This document shows positions 12,255 to 23,884 of a stretch of DNA of 64,000 nucleotides, piece by piece (the stretch's first letter is position 1; every line of letters begins with the position of its first letter). Source of the stretch: Heterocephalus glaber (taxonomy: Eukaryota > Chordata > Mammalia > Rodentia > Bathyergidae); contig NW_004624734.1 of NCBI RefSeq assembly GCF_000247695.1, positions 15,175,871 to 15,239,870 on the forward strand, in the 5' to 3' direction. Under the pieces are notes generated by a model, which had not been told where the DNA came from, searched no databases, and was given only the letters and a program-made list of their open reading frames with translations. A program made the translations under genes and the position numbers.

Positions 12255-12267
12255 TGTTCCTATTTTT

Positions 12268-13009
12268 TTATTGGAAAAATAAAATGAATTTATTTATGTG
12301 GAGTAGAGGTATAGCATGTTTAAATATAAAAATATAAATACATATGAGTATATGACTGCATTACTCGATCAGTTGTTCCATCATACTAATAGATCACTAA
12401 TGCAGAAAACCTATTTATTTTAATTAAATTATCCACTGAAAACCCATAGACTAAGTTTGTACAGTTGTAATTTGGTCCCATCCCCATAATTCTGAATACT
12501 TTCCTAGAAATTTTCAACAATCTGGTTTACCTGTGAAACTTTACTGTTTACTATTTAAAATCAAAATGGTCATTATTTAGTGTAAAGTTCCAATATTATT
12601 GAAAATTGCACTCCTAAAGGAAGATTTCTTAATCTAATAATGGAGAAATCTGGATTATTTCTCTTTATTTTGAATTATTAAAAATTTGCCATTAAAGTAG
12701 TTTTCCATGAAAAATATTGCATAATGGGAACAAAATAAAAATAAAATAATAAAAACAAAATGTAATGGGAGAGGAAATCAGATTGGGAATAGACTACTAT
12801 ACTCCAATTTAGGCAAATATTTATTGCAGTGGAATCCAGAATTAAGTTATTGCTTTAATTATGGTAACCAAGATAAAAGTGAAATACGGTATACTGCCTA
12901 GTTTTAGTTTCCTTAATTAAGGAACAACCACCAATTTCCCCCAGCTTGTGAATTCTTTAAGAAATTTTTCTATTAATTGATCATAGAGTTGACAATGTCT
13001 TCAGTTTTT
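12268..13009. other. Unassigned AT-rich DNA
   Basis: No gene, RNA or recognisable repeat. A- and T-rich homopolymer-like stretches are frequent, for example around 12735-12765. Confidence 0.5.
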
Positions 13010-13260
13010 GTATCAATTAGGTGCAAATGGCAAAATAAGCTAAAAGATTGAAAGTGAAATTGACTGCCTCACATAATTGCAAAACATGAAGCAGGATGGC
13101 TGACTTTAGGTTTAAACTAGGTAAGTAGCAAGTATTTCCTCAATCTTTTCCTGTGTTGCTTTCCTTTTTCCATGTTAGCAGGATGGCTTCTTGGGGTTTC
13201 TAGGTGGAGATCTAGGAGCAAAGAGTCTTTTCAGGAGAGATCCTGTACTGGTTTCATTAA
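13010..13260 (+). repeat. Ancient dispersed repeat, family not named
   Basis: 'gactgcctcacataattgcaaaacatgaagcaggatggctgactttagg', ending near 'ttagcaggatggcttc', resembles the stretch at about 21,105-21,350 ('attgcctcacatagaagaaaagac', 'ccatgttggcttcattc'). The two look like copies of one old element. The family was not identified. Confidence 0.35.
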
Positions 13261-13589
13261 GCCTGATTAGCACAATGCAGACCCTTTCCCCAGTCACTGC
13301 AGCCAAGAGTGTGAGATCTGAGATGGCTCCACAGAAGGCATGTGGGGTGATATGGAAGAAGACAAATTCTGGTAGGAAATAGAGAAATTAGTATAAGGGT
13401 AACCCATTTCTGTGTCTCATTCTACTTAAATCTTTGGAAAAGTCTTCCATATTTCCTATTACTGTACACACTTTTATTGTTGCTTTTGAAATGAAAATGT
13501 TGACTCCCATATCAAGAAAGATGTGGCACAGAGAAGAGACTACACACAAGGAGGCAGAGGCATATGGATGCCAGCTAAGACCGTGGGGC

Positions 13590-14086
13590 TGTTACTGGAT
13601 GGAGGGTCCCATGGTTCTCGGTGTCTCAAACAAAGAATTGGATAAAACATAGAGAAAAGGCAGCGAAGGTGTACATTTACTGGAGGTGGAAAAGAAGTAC
13701 TCTTTTCAAGGTGAGAGCTGGCTCTGGTGAACAGGCTTACAACAACTGTGGGATAAGAGGAAAGAGGTCTTTTGTATCCAAAATTCCTGGATTGGCTTCC
13801 CCTTCATGCCAACAAGGCACTGGGTCATTTGTTCAACCAAAAATTCACTTGATATCATGCCAGATTTAAACTGTCCTATTAAAAGACTTGCCTAGCTTCC
13901 TACCAGACAGAAATGAAGGACTGAGAAGAGGACTTTTCTGACTGGTCCTGAGAACAGCACCAGATTCAAATGAAGTTCTGAAAATACTATTTTCTGATTG
14001 GTTCCACGTACAATGCTCAGGAGCCATGAAGTCCTTTCGGGTCCTGTGTTCTCCACATGCCCCCTGGGTTCTTATCATCTTTGACA
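13590..14086 (-). mobile_element. ERV1-like LTR
   Basis: In reverse complement it runs from TGTCAAAGATGATAAG to a U5-like end with 'ttctttgtttgagacacc', 'gggaccctccatcc' and AGTAACA. The 'ttctttgtttgagacaccgagaacc' wording near the end is characteristic of several class I ERV LTRs. About 497 bp between TG and CA is a usual LTR size. No 4-bp duplication is visible and the poly(A) signal is degenerate, so the boundaries are tentative. It is an LTR only, with no viral frames alongside. Confidence 0.5.
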
Positions 14087-15485
14087 TATTTTATCTGGTT
14101 GTTTTTCAAGCCCATCATCCCTTGAGGATTTGCACCAAATTTGGGGTAGGGTTTTGAATTTCTAGTTTTCATGTGATGATCTGGTTTTTAAGAGACAGGG
14201 GATTTCTTAGCTGAAATGCAATTTTACTTGTGCTTTTGGCCATACCAACGTTAATGAAGACATGAAGAATGGGAATCTTCCAGCTGGAAATGTTTTTTTT
14301 TTAAGTAAGTAAAACCAGTTTGAGGAACTCAATATATATGCCAGATTTCTTTTCTTCCATTGACATTTAAAATCATAAAAAATTTAAATTGGGTCCAAAC
14401 ATAGTAAGAAAGTATATATTATATATAATATTTGAATCTTTTACAGCTATGAAATAATAGTTGTAAAATTAAAATGGATTTAGTCAAACTGAATATCCAT
14501 CAAAAATAATTACTTATCAAGGTAAAGAAAATCATTATTAAAAGCTGGTTTCATCAATGGGATGCAGGCATGCCAGAAGCTCTGACCTCAATATATATGT
14601 AAATGTGCAAGTTAAGTTCTTAAATGTAGCCATCACTTCTGACTAAACTCAATACTGTCTTGAAAGGGAGTGTAAATGTATTGAGTAAAATGTTGTTCTT
14701 AAGCAATGCATGCTTCATTTTCACATACGATCTTCATATTTTCCACTGAAAGAATCCTTTGGCCTATTTCGATTGATAGATATTCCCTTTTATTTTTTTA
14801 AATGAAAAGATAGTTTGTGATATACTGAAGAGACATAAATAAATACCAGCTCTTTAGGCTATTGATATTTTCATTTTATAGAGTGAGCTAACAGATTGCA
14901 GGGTCTCCTTTGTACTTCTAACCCTTAACCAATACCTAGAACATCACAGTGGCACATTCAAATGACTTTGAATGAAACAGAATTTAGAGTGAAAAGGCAG
15001 CAGTGCATTACTGATATTTCATATATGATAATTGAATCACTCCATTTCTCATATTTTTGATACCTGATACTTCTATGCCTATAAAAAAATCAATAGATGA
15101 TTTGTTATCCTTTTAATGGATGTTAAACTAATAAAAGAGTTTTACCTTATCAGACAAATCAGGTCCTGGCACAAAGTACTCTATTAATAAATGTTTATTG
15201 AATTAAATCATTTCAAAGTCACCTTGAATTTTTAACAATTCTTATTGGTTTGTCAAATTCCTGTATATGAATGAATCAAGCATAAAACAGATAAACGATG
15301 TAGTATCTTATCGGTGGTCAAAGTTCAAGGAATGCCAAACCAAATACAAACCAAGTCAACTACCACAGTCATAAATTGGAGGTCTAGATGATTTAATTTA
15401 ACATAATAAATTCTTCACTGAAAAGTGAGAGATTCTTCATTAGGTTTTAGCATCCAGTACAAATAGTCTCTGTTTTAAGAAAAGC
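14087..15485. other. Unassigned DNA
   Basis: AT-rich and without a gene. Near 15,160-15,215 there is a short MIR/L2-like terminus ('cctggcacaaagtactctattaataaatgtt'). Confidence 0.45.
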
Positions 15486-15489
15486 TTTT

Positions 15490-15560
15490 GGTCAGTGGCA
15501 TTGCATCTGCCTCCCTCACAAGCACAAGGTCCTGAATTCGATCCCCCATACCAAAAAAAG
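15490..15560 (+). mobile_element. ID-type SINE (copy 3), 5'-truncated
   Basis: It begins inside the A box (GTCAGTGG) and continues through CAAGCACAAGGTCCTGAATTCGATCC to CCATACC plus an A-rich tail. The leading bases of the tRNA-like head are missing. Flanking 'aaagctttt' and 'aatgctttt' may be the target-site duplication. Confidence 0.75.
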
Positions 15561-15785
15561 AACAAGAAAAATAAATGCTTTTATCCTAAACAAATCTCAA
15601 GCTTATCAACCCAGTAGATTACAGTACAAAATAAATTATCTACTAATTTACCTTTATATATGGTAGTTCATTTTTATGCGGAGATCACATTATATCTGAA
15701 ATTTTAGGTACTGTATTTCATTTTACAAAAAGTGGATTTGCATTTTAGTTCTGAAAATATGCATTCTTGAAAGATTCATCCTGAA

Positions 15786-15915
15786 TAGTAGCTTCCAAAC
15801 CTGAAGATCATGAAGTGCATTTAGAGAGCTTTTGAGAAAAAGACACACAGATTTTGAACTCTTTCCCCAGTATCCATGTTTAGTAGGTCTGGTAGGGCCT
15901 AGGTATCTCCCATCT
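15786..15915 (+). mobile_element. MER20-like hAT MITE fragment
   Basis: 'agcttccaaacctgaagatcat...gagagcttttgagaaaa', 'acacacagattttgaa' and 'ccccagtatcc...ttagtaggtctggtagggcc' follow the MER20 consensus order (non-autonomous hAT-Charlie). The right end is missing. Confidence 0.6.
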
Positions 15916-17060
15916 TGAGCCAGATGGGGGCCGCCACTGGGGGACTATTAACCAGCAGTAGTTGCCCAAGATTAGAGTCAAAGACAGGCTTTATGCTTGC
16001 ATCACTTACAAACTACTGATTGTCATTATTTCCCTTTAAAACACCTTTGTTTCTGAGCTCCTTTTGTTTGAATCTTGTTAACATTCTAATCAGGTGAAAG
16101 TTCAGGTTTCCTCATCTTGATCTTTAAGCACGTGGTTTTAAACCATATACAAAATGTTGGCTTTGCCATAGAGGTTGCATCCTAGTAAAATCCCTTTACT
16201 TAAACTACCCAGGAAATTAGAGGTGTATTAGTATTTAAAAAAACAAAACAAATTTCATTTAGGTTTATTTACCTCAATATTCATCCCAGAGTAAAATAAA
16301 ACTTACAAGTTATTTACTTCTGCACACAGACAAGTTGTATTTTTCTGCTCTGAAGTTCATGAATGATTAGCAAGCTGGGAACTAGATCATTGCTAAGATA
16401 TAGCAGATGATCCAAATAATCTTGTTTCAAATGCCAAATGCCATTATAAGCACATGTACCGGAGGTATTTTCTAGTGTTTGGTTCATTTATATAATGGCA
16501 AAGAGGGCCTCCCTTGACAATCTTTGAAATCCAGTTTTATCTCAGTGAATTTCCTCTCAACCACATCAAATTCCCAACCCTGTAAAAGTACTCAAAAGTT
16601 ATTCAAGTTAGATATCAATGCGGCAATCATTTATTAATATATGGATACAGACTAAACTAGCTTTTACATTTCAAAATAATGTCAACGGAGTATTACAATG
16701 AAAGATATATTCTTAGGTTCCCAATATGTCAATGTTTTTAGCACTGTTTTGCCCTAAACATTAGTAGATTATTTCATTCCCTTGTTGCTTTACATTTCAT
16801 GTGATTCCTAAATATCAGATCTCAAGGAGGTGGTGTTGGGGGATTCATTTCTAACTTAGGTTGAATCATTTCAAATCCTGGTGGTAGTAAAGACATGATT
16901 AACCAAATTCCTGGCTCATGTCTTCAAATAAAGTAAAGTATCAAGATATTTGGGTGAGCTCACAATTCTGTTTCTAAGATATTTAATCCATAATTTTGTA
17001 GATAATAGTCTTCAGATTGATAGATTTACAATTGGAATACTTAAATAAAAATAGTATTTT
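15916..17060. other. Unassigned DNA
   Basis: No gene or identifiable repeat. The part near 16,020-16,240 has balanced composition and no obvious repeat words. Confidence 0.45.
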
Positions 17061-17061
17061 A

Positions 17062-17121
17062 GGGTTCTGTTGTAGAGTACATGATTAGCATGCATGAGAA
17101 CCTTGGTTTACTCCCCAACAC

Positions 17122-17152
<31 letters not shown>
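17062..17152 (+). mobile_element. Old ID-like SINE with (AAT)n tail
   Basis: 'agggttctgttgtagagtacatgattagcatgcatgagaaccttggtttactccccaacac' is a decayed tRNA-Ala-type head. It is followed directly by a pure (AAT)n array at 17,122-17,152, probably grown from the A tail. Confidence 0.6.
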
Positions 17153-17550
17153 GAATAATATTATAAATCAGCAATAAAATATAAATTGCTACTTTATCTG
17201 TGGCACTATTAGTTTCCTCATCTTCTTTTTCTGTCACAATCACTCCTTTTTGTTTTTTTCCTTTGATTCAGATGTTATATCCTCTTTTAAAAAAATGCCT
17301 ATTCAGAATGTTTTCAATAGGTTGTACATAACATTATTCATTTCAAATACTTGTGCTTGCTGCTACCTACAATTATTCCTTATATGTATTTCAATATTTT
17401 AATGTTTCAAATACTAGGAAAGTTTTAGAAGAAGTGAATGAAATCTTTTTCTCTTGCTTTCATTTTCATATAAGATTTTAAACAGCAAGGACTAAGTCAA
17501 GGACCCAAGTTCATTTGTCATGAAACAGAAAGTAACATGCAGGTTTAGAG

Positions 17551-17617
17551 AGCTGGGATTTAGCCGTGGTACAGCACCTGCCTTGCAAGTGCAAGGTCCT
17601 GACTTTGAGGTCTGGTA

Positions 17618-17660
<43 letters not shown>

Positions 17661-17682
17661 TAAATAAATAAACAAACAAACA
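17551..17682 (+). mobile_element. ID-type SINE with (CA)n and (AAAT)n tail
   Basis: The head is AGCTGGGATTTAGCCGTGGTAC with a GCAAGTGCAAGGTCCTGA arm. The B box is damaged (CTTTGAGGTC). After GGTACC the tail is a perfect (CA)n from 17,619 to 17,658, then (AAAT)/(AAAC) units. The minus-strand frame encoding a Cys-Val run is this dinucleotide array. Confidence 0.8.
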
Positions 17683-18780
17683 TAAAGTAGAATCCAACAT
17701 GAAACTTTGTTTTTCTCTTAAATTTTCCCTTTTGAAAAATTTCTCCTTCCTTAGTTGCTATGATCTCAGGCTAAAAACCGTGATAGAAGCTACTATACTG
17801 TAAATTAAGTTTGGTAGAATATCCTTCACTTAAGCACCAAGTACAAGGTTTTTAATAAATGAATAAGGACAATTTAGATGAAGACAACTAATATTTTATA
17901 TTTTTAGGAAAAGCGAAGGTAAATACAGCTCTCGATAGAAAATGTAATTTTAGGGAGCTATTCATCCTAGAAATATTTATAATTGAGAGAAATATGCACC
18001 ATCTTGTAGAAATAGTTTAAAAATATTTGTATCATATAGTGCTATCCATAACTGTTATTTTAATTTATAGAAAAAAGAGACTAAAATGGAATGATATTTC
18101 TGTTTTATCTGAGTCATTATATGATGGAAATGATGTTTATAGAAGTTTTAGGAATGAAATATCATTACAAGATGACTCGAATGAATTGCTTTTCGCATTT
18201 ATCTCTCATAATAATATTTTAGTTCTGTCACTTTGCACATTTTTAAATTTTTATTAAAAATTCAAATTATAAGTCTCAGAAGAAAAAATGCTTTCATATT
18301 GGTTTTGTACTTAAAACCAAAATGGTTCATGGAAAGTAAGTATTTAAAAATGTTTGCTATTCCCCTAAAATTAAACCATAGCATTTTAAATAATCTAATA
18401 ACTCACATCAGCTACCTAACTCACCTTAGAGCTAAACATTTTCAGGTTTTATTCCAATAGCGTTATATGCTTCAAATGTGCTCTCCCAGAATGTTTGAAA
18501 TAGAACAAATAATCTCTTTCAAATAATAGCATATCCCTACCCACTGATTTTCCTTTTCATCCGTTAACTTCTGCAGTGAGTTCAGTTTTCCTGAGGCTGA
18601 TATCTATTAATATGTACATTTCTAGGGATATTGGAGTAACTCGTTTCATTTCTTATAAGAACAACCCCTTCTTGAGTAGTCTGTTTGGGGATCAGAGCAT
18701 TATTTATATACAATTTTTTCTGCCATAAGAGTAGGTTATCGAGTTTGGAAGAACCTATTGGTATTTTTCCATTCATCTCA
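17683..18780. other. Unassigned AT-rich DNA
   Basis: Contains short overlapping frames (18,027-18,257 and 18,233-18,460) with no recognisable motif. No repeat was identified. Confidence 0.4.
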
Positions 18781-19430
18781 GGGTGGCAGCAATTTAAACT
18801 TGGAAGTAGATCTTAACTCATAATGCTCCAGACCACTGGGTACATCTATGGGATCCAATAATGGGATGGATTTCACACTGCACTGCCCAACTTCGGTCTT
18901 ATAAAAAGGTCTCTGGGTGATAGCAATCTGCCAAAGCTGTGACCAAATGGCACTGTTCTGGAGCTCTGAACGGAGGTGTCAGCCAATGTAAAATGGCACA
19001 TTCACCTATTCTTTGAGCCAAGCACTGAAATCATATTTCAGATCTTAAAGTGGCTGCTATTTTGTTATTACATTCCATAAAATATTCTTTCCTCTATTCA
19101 GAAAGAACCAACATACTTTGGAAACAAATGGGAAATTGCCTCTTCCTTATAATAATTATTGCAGTGCAGAAAATAATGGTTAAAAGCCATGAAGTGAATT
19201 CTAAATTGTAATCTTTTATAGCTCTCATTCTCTGTTCCAGCTCATGAATCATCTTTTCCATACCTTGGTAGATGAGAAGGAACACTATGAAATTCTCCTG
19301 CATCGCCTACATTGCCCAAATCCCAAGTGGCAGTCCAGGTGTTGGAATAAAGTGGCCAATAACATGAACATGTGTGGTGACCTCTTAAATTGCCTCAGTC
19401 ACAGAGACAGAAATCACTAAGTGAGCAGCC
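18781..19430 (+). other. Coding-like decayed segment, origin unknown
   Basis: Unlike its surroundings, this stretch has near-balanced composition and reads on the plus strand as protein-like fragments separated by stops. The longest uninterrupted piece is about 68 codons (19,217-19,420), including HLFHTLVDEKEHYEILLHRL and CPNPKWQSRCWNK. The minus strand also has a 69-codon frame with one hydrophobic segment. It was not matched to a known gene or retroelement protein. It may be an old retroelement interior or a processed-gene relic. Confidence 0.3.
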
Positions 19431-19616
19431 TACTAGCTGAGGACCAAAGAAGAATTACATGGCAGCTGGGGCTGAGGACTAGGGTAAGGACACACATTTT
19501 GATAGCATCATGATCAGGATTGCTCATGTTTTTATAAAGGATTAAGAATTAGGCTGAGTAAAAGTAAGAAAAAGAAATCAGCAATTTTCATCAAGTTTAG
19601 CTTTTAAATTCCTTCT

Positions 19617-19840
19617 TTGGCAACACTTGGTCTACACTGAAGACATTTTAGACTGTATCATCAACTGTTGTGGGAATGGTCCTGCACATTTCAGATATTT
19701 AGCAGTATCTCCAGCTTCTGCCTGCTAGATGCCAGTAACATCTGTATCCCTTCTGACAGCTACAAATGTCTCCGAACATTGCCAAGGTTGTTTAGGGGTG
19801 TGGAAGAGAATGGACCCAATTTGAGAAGAAATACCCTAGG
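19617..19840 (-). mobile_element. MER5A-like hAT-Charlie MITE
   Basis: It contains 'tcaactgttgtgggaatggtcctgcacatttcag', 'tagatgccagtaac' and 'acaaatgtctccgaacattgcc', and ends near 'aatttgagaagaaatacc'. This is the reverse complement of MER5A in order and length (about 190-220 bp). The 57-79 aa frames across it are incidental. Confidence 0.85.
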
Positions 19841-21079
19841 CAAAAACAATACTATTTGCTTCAGTTGCTATTTTTTCTGCTTTGAAGTTATGATCAACCA
19901 ATTTTAAGATATTTAAAGAGCAAAGAGTAATGAATTTAAGGGATATGGCTATTCAAAATAGAGTGATCCATTTAAATTCCTCTTTCAGTTTGTCAATATT
20001 TAAAGAAATCATTGTAGAATATGTACATATGTAACAAAATAATGCAGTGTACTTGAAATACATCTTAGAAATACATCAATGAGTAAAGTGTAAGAGGATC
20101 CACTACCATTCAGAGAACAATACTCCTTAAAATTGTAGAAGTGGTGTTTGCTCATTAACTGTGAGAAACCATTAACCACAAAAAGTCAGTTCTCTATTTA
20201 TGTATTTACTTTTTGAATAACCATTCATCATTGAAAGCATTAGTTTCCTCATAAAATTGTGAGGAGTTCAAAATTGTTTTGTAAAAAAGTCATGCATTAC
20301 AGGGCATTGTATTATAAAAATATGGGTCTATGACTCTATCTTTTTCTGCATAAAAATGTGTCAAATACTTGAGATCGTTTATGTTGATAAATAACATGTA
20401 AACAGTGTTTATTGTCTCACAGTGAGGCTGATGTTAGCCCTCCAATTTTAAGTGATTTTTATTGTGAGACCACTTTTTAGATATGAAACATCCTGAAATG
20501 AACAAGTATAAGCACCGCTTTTCATACAACTAGAAACAACACTTTAAAAGGTAGTTTTACTCTGTTCTCTGTGGCTCAGGGGCTGACTAGCAGTAGCTAC
20601 TTGCCTTGCTATACCAGAATTTTGTTACTGAAAAATCTGGCTTTGGCTTCCTTCCCTCCTTCCTTTCTGTGTTCTGTTTGTGTGTGTGTGGGGGGGTTTG
20701 TTTGTTTGTTTCAAACAAGTGTCATGCCTTCAAGAGAATCGGTCAAAAATACCAAATCATCACTTTCACCCAGGACATCTTTGTATAAAAGAAAAAAAGC
20801 AGACCTAATGCTGACCTCAGAAATGATCTCCAAATTAGCAATTCTTTCCTTTCTCCAAATATCTAAATCTTTGTAATGATTTGAAATAAATGTGAATGCT
20901 GAAAAGTTATATCAAATAGTAATTCTCTCTTTTTGAGCATCTCTGAGTATAGGGAAAGAGAGTTTTGCCTATGTTTAGAAATTGATCACAATGTCCTCTA
21001 AAGTTATTATTTAACTTACTCCTCTGATGTTTAATGATAACCTACTTTATCAAACAGGAATCTTTTTTGGTAGTAAATA
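19841..21079. other. Unassigned DNA with a TG/TTTG simple repeat
   Basis: No gene. A short (TG)n-G(7)-(TTTG)n compound tract lies at 20,678-20,711. The ORFs of 60-101 codons across it depend on that simple repeat. Confidence 0.45.
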
Positions 21080-21350
21080 AAATAAACCAACCCCAAACTG
21101 TTTTGAAAAGAGGGAATTTATTGCCTCACATAGAAGAAAAGACTAGAGGTGGAAGCACATCTGGAGGGTAAAAACGAATTTTGGGAATTTTTAGATTTTA
21201 GTAAATTTTTATTTCTCTAGGAATCCATATTTCTAAGCAGTTGGACTGTTTTATTCCATGTTGGCTTCATTCTTCGTCTCCTTTTGTTGGTTGAGCAGCT
21301 CTAGGCGTAAATCCTTCATGCTGAAACCATGTGGAATGAGGAAGTGGTAG
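21080..21350 (+). repeat. Second copy of an unnamed ancient repeat
   Basis: 'gggaatttattgcctcacatagaagaaaag', 'ccatgttggcttcattcttcgtctcc' and 'ccatgtggaatgagg' resemble 13,010-13,260. A typical 'liquid' old repeat with indels. Family not recognised. Confidence 0.35.
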
Positions 21351-21375
21351 TCCCTCAATAGGCCCAGTAAGATTG

Positions 21376-21402
21376 CACACACACACACACACACCCACAC
21401 AC
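21376..21402 (+). repeat. (CA)n microsatellite
   Basis: A short (CA)n array interrupted once by CCCA. Confidence 0.9.
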
Positions 21403-21921
21403 AATTGCTTGTGTAGGTGAGTGACAGTAGTGCTCTGTTTACTCAGGATCTTTTGAGGGAACAGTGGACTCTCTGAGGACCCTGGGCACTGAATGAGAGA
21501 AGGTCTGGTCTTTCAGTAGAATGATGAATTAATGCTGGTGATCATAATAAGCAAGACATTTTCATGGTATCTGTGACATTTCTACTAAAATCAACAAGAA
21601 CAAACAGAAAGAAAAGTGAAACTCTATGTGCTACAAGGTAAACAGAGGTATCCCTGTCCCAGGCTGCTGTCAAACTGGAGAACTGATCAGGTATATGAAT
21701 GTATTACTAAAATACAAGTTAGTAAGAGCTATCAGAAGAGCCATCAGGCACTATGTTACAGATATTACAGGGGACTTGTATCTGTATGCTCAGGAAAGAC
21801 TGATAAAGGAGCTAGTTCTTTGAACTGATTCGTCCTGACTAGAGTATGGGCGTGCAGAAATGAAGGGATAACATCTAGAAATGGAGGGCAGTCACAAGAG
21901 ACCAAGTGAATTAAACTAACA

Positions 21922-22111
21922 GGAGTCAACAACTATAGTTTTGGACCAAATTTTGTGTTGTAAATAATTTTTTATTAGAACACAGCCATACATTCATTTG
22001 TTAACTATTGCCTGTGGGTGCTTTTGGAGGTTTGAATAGCTGTGACTGACTGACTGTATAGTCGGCAAAGCCTAACCTGGTGTACCTTTCAGAAATAGTT
22101 TGCAGACTCAT
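21922..22111. mobile_element. hAT-type MITE
   Basis: The left end 'ggagtcaacaactat' and the right end 'tttgcagactcat' are inverted versions of a CAGGGGTCGGCAAAC-like terminal repeat. Inside are 'ttttattagaacacagccatac' and 'cggcaaagcctaa', words of a common eutherian Charlie-derived MITE. The length is about 190 bp. The exact subfamily was not named. Confidence 0.7.
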
Positions 22112-23255
22112 ACACTCTAAGATGAATTATATAAATTGATTATCCTAAAAAAGTATAAATACATAAATTGGTGTTCTTGTAAGTTCAAAGGCTTTATTTA
22201 ATGTCTAAAGAAATGGAGAAACATTGTAAGGTGCTGAGAAGCAGATGATATCACTAGATATGAGTCTAACTAATACTGATTTGGCCAAAGTATATAGATT
22301 GTATTTAAAAAAGGAAGTGCTACACCACACGCTTCAGCAGGGCTGAATGATAACCAGGAAGCCTGAACATGTGAAGATTCCAAGTCCTTACCTTAGAGAT
22401 GCTGTTTCAGACATCAGGTCATTCTTAGGTTAAAACCCCAGTTCTTAAATGTTTGAACCAAGTTTCTACAGAATGGATGACCAGTCTTAAGATTACTGTA
22501 GTATTTGTGTGAAAGGTGAAAGTATCTCAATAGATGGTGGGCAAGCTTGTTTATAACATTTTCAGAGTCAAGACTAGAGCTCAGGAGGAGACACCAAGCC
22601 TCTTACACATTCTCCTTCTCCTTTTTCCAAAGACTCCATCCCTACCACAAGGGCCTCTGGAGCCTGTGGATAATCAAGGTCATGTGCCAAATACTTCTGC
22701 CAACAACTAAGTCAAGTTGCAGAGTCTGCCTTTGGGAGAATAACTTGGGGAAATCGGTTGGAGCCATGTGGACCATGTAACTTAGTGTTCTGGATACCTT
22801 CATCATGATCTAGAAAGGAGTGTGGGACATTCAGATGGGCAAATTTCTTTAATTTCTGGAATTTTCCATCGTACACCAAAGTATGTGTCCAGAGGAAAGT
22901 TAAAGCAGAGCCCTGTGTACCATTGGGCCCAAGATTTGGGGCCCTACTTCCATGGTTTAAAATGTGGAGCTGAGAAAGAGAATGGGAATGAAGATATGTG
23001 TTGTTAAGATATTTCCATGATAAAATAGATTTGGGATTTTGGTACAGGGAGGAGATTGTAAGAGGAGTGAGTTAAGTTTTCAAGTCCAGATGAATGGGAC
23101 CACCATATTATGCCTTAAAAATAAAATTCATCAATTCATCATGGTTTTCATTTTGGTTTTCAATTCATCATGGTTTGGTTTGGGAATCTCAATATGGAAT
23201 ATGAGGGATAATTAAAAATAAAGGGAATATTTAAAATAAAAATTATTACAGTAAA
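22112..23255. other. Unassigned DNA
   Basis: No gene. A small duplication, 'aattcatcatggtttt' repeated around 23,131 and 23,163, is present. Confidence 0.45.
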
Positions 23256-23420
23256 AAAAATCTATTGCCATTAACCCCCTTCAAAATACTCCCCTTTGCT
23301 ATGAGAACACTGTCTCATTGTTGTGAAGCAGTTTTGGAATTCCTGTTTTGTGAGAATCTTCTTGCAGCTTCCAGGGTATCCTGAATCCGTTCAAAATGTT
23401 TACAACAATTTCTGTCAAAT
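23256..23420 (-). mobile_element. Possible mariner-like transposon relic
   Basis: On the minus strand, short in-frame words such as FERIQDTLEAA, NSKTASQQ and IAKGSILKG resemble the degraded C-terminal end of a mariner-type transposase (pattern W..C....G.YFEG). The match is weak and no terminal repeats are visible. Confidence 0.3.
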
Positions 23421-23769
23421 AAAAACATTCAGGTATTCAGGTATGTCTTCATGTATATCATTATGGATGTTAAGTTAAATTGTTTATTTTAAAGTGACTA
23501 GGCATGGTTCCATTTTGTGTAGGTATGAGAGCTGCCTTTATATATAATTAAGTTCCTTTGTTTCATTTTTCTTTCAATATTTATAAGCTATTTTTCATTA
23601 ATTTATTTATATTATTTTGAAATATTTCCAAATTTCCAAAGTCAAATTTCAGAAGTTTTATTCGGAAAAATCTAGCTTCTATTTCAATGCCTTTCAAACT
23701 CTTTCAAAGACTTTCATATTTGTAGACACTTAAATAATTTTTTGGTTTATTATTTTCTTTTTTCAATAT

Positions 23770-23770
<1 letters not shown>

Positions 23771-23800
<30 letters not shown>
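23771..23800 (+). repeat. (GT)n microsatellite
   Basis: An uninterrupted GT array of about 29 bp. Confidence 0.95.
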
Positions 23801-23803
<3 letters not shown>

Positions 23804-23884
23804 GCCCATGCACAAGTGGTACATATGCATGCACCCTCTATATACTCCAAACTCTATTATAGGATAAATAGTAGCTCATGATAC

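Noticed and set aside
17492..17683. Frame with a Cys-Val run and 27,302-27,509 with Tyr-Ile runs
   Set aside because: Both are translations of dinucleotide repeats.
19094..19303. Minus-strand 69-codon frame with a membrane-like segment
   Set aside because: Initially looked like a retroviral TM tail, but no heptad, cysteine motif or neighbouring env sequence supports it. The plus strand reads equally well as protein.
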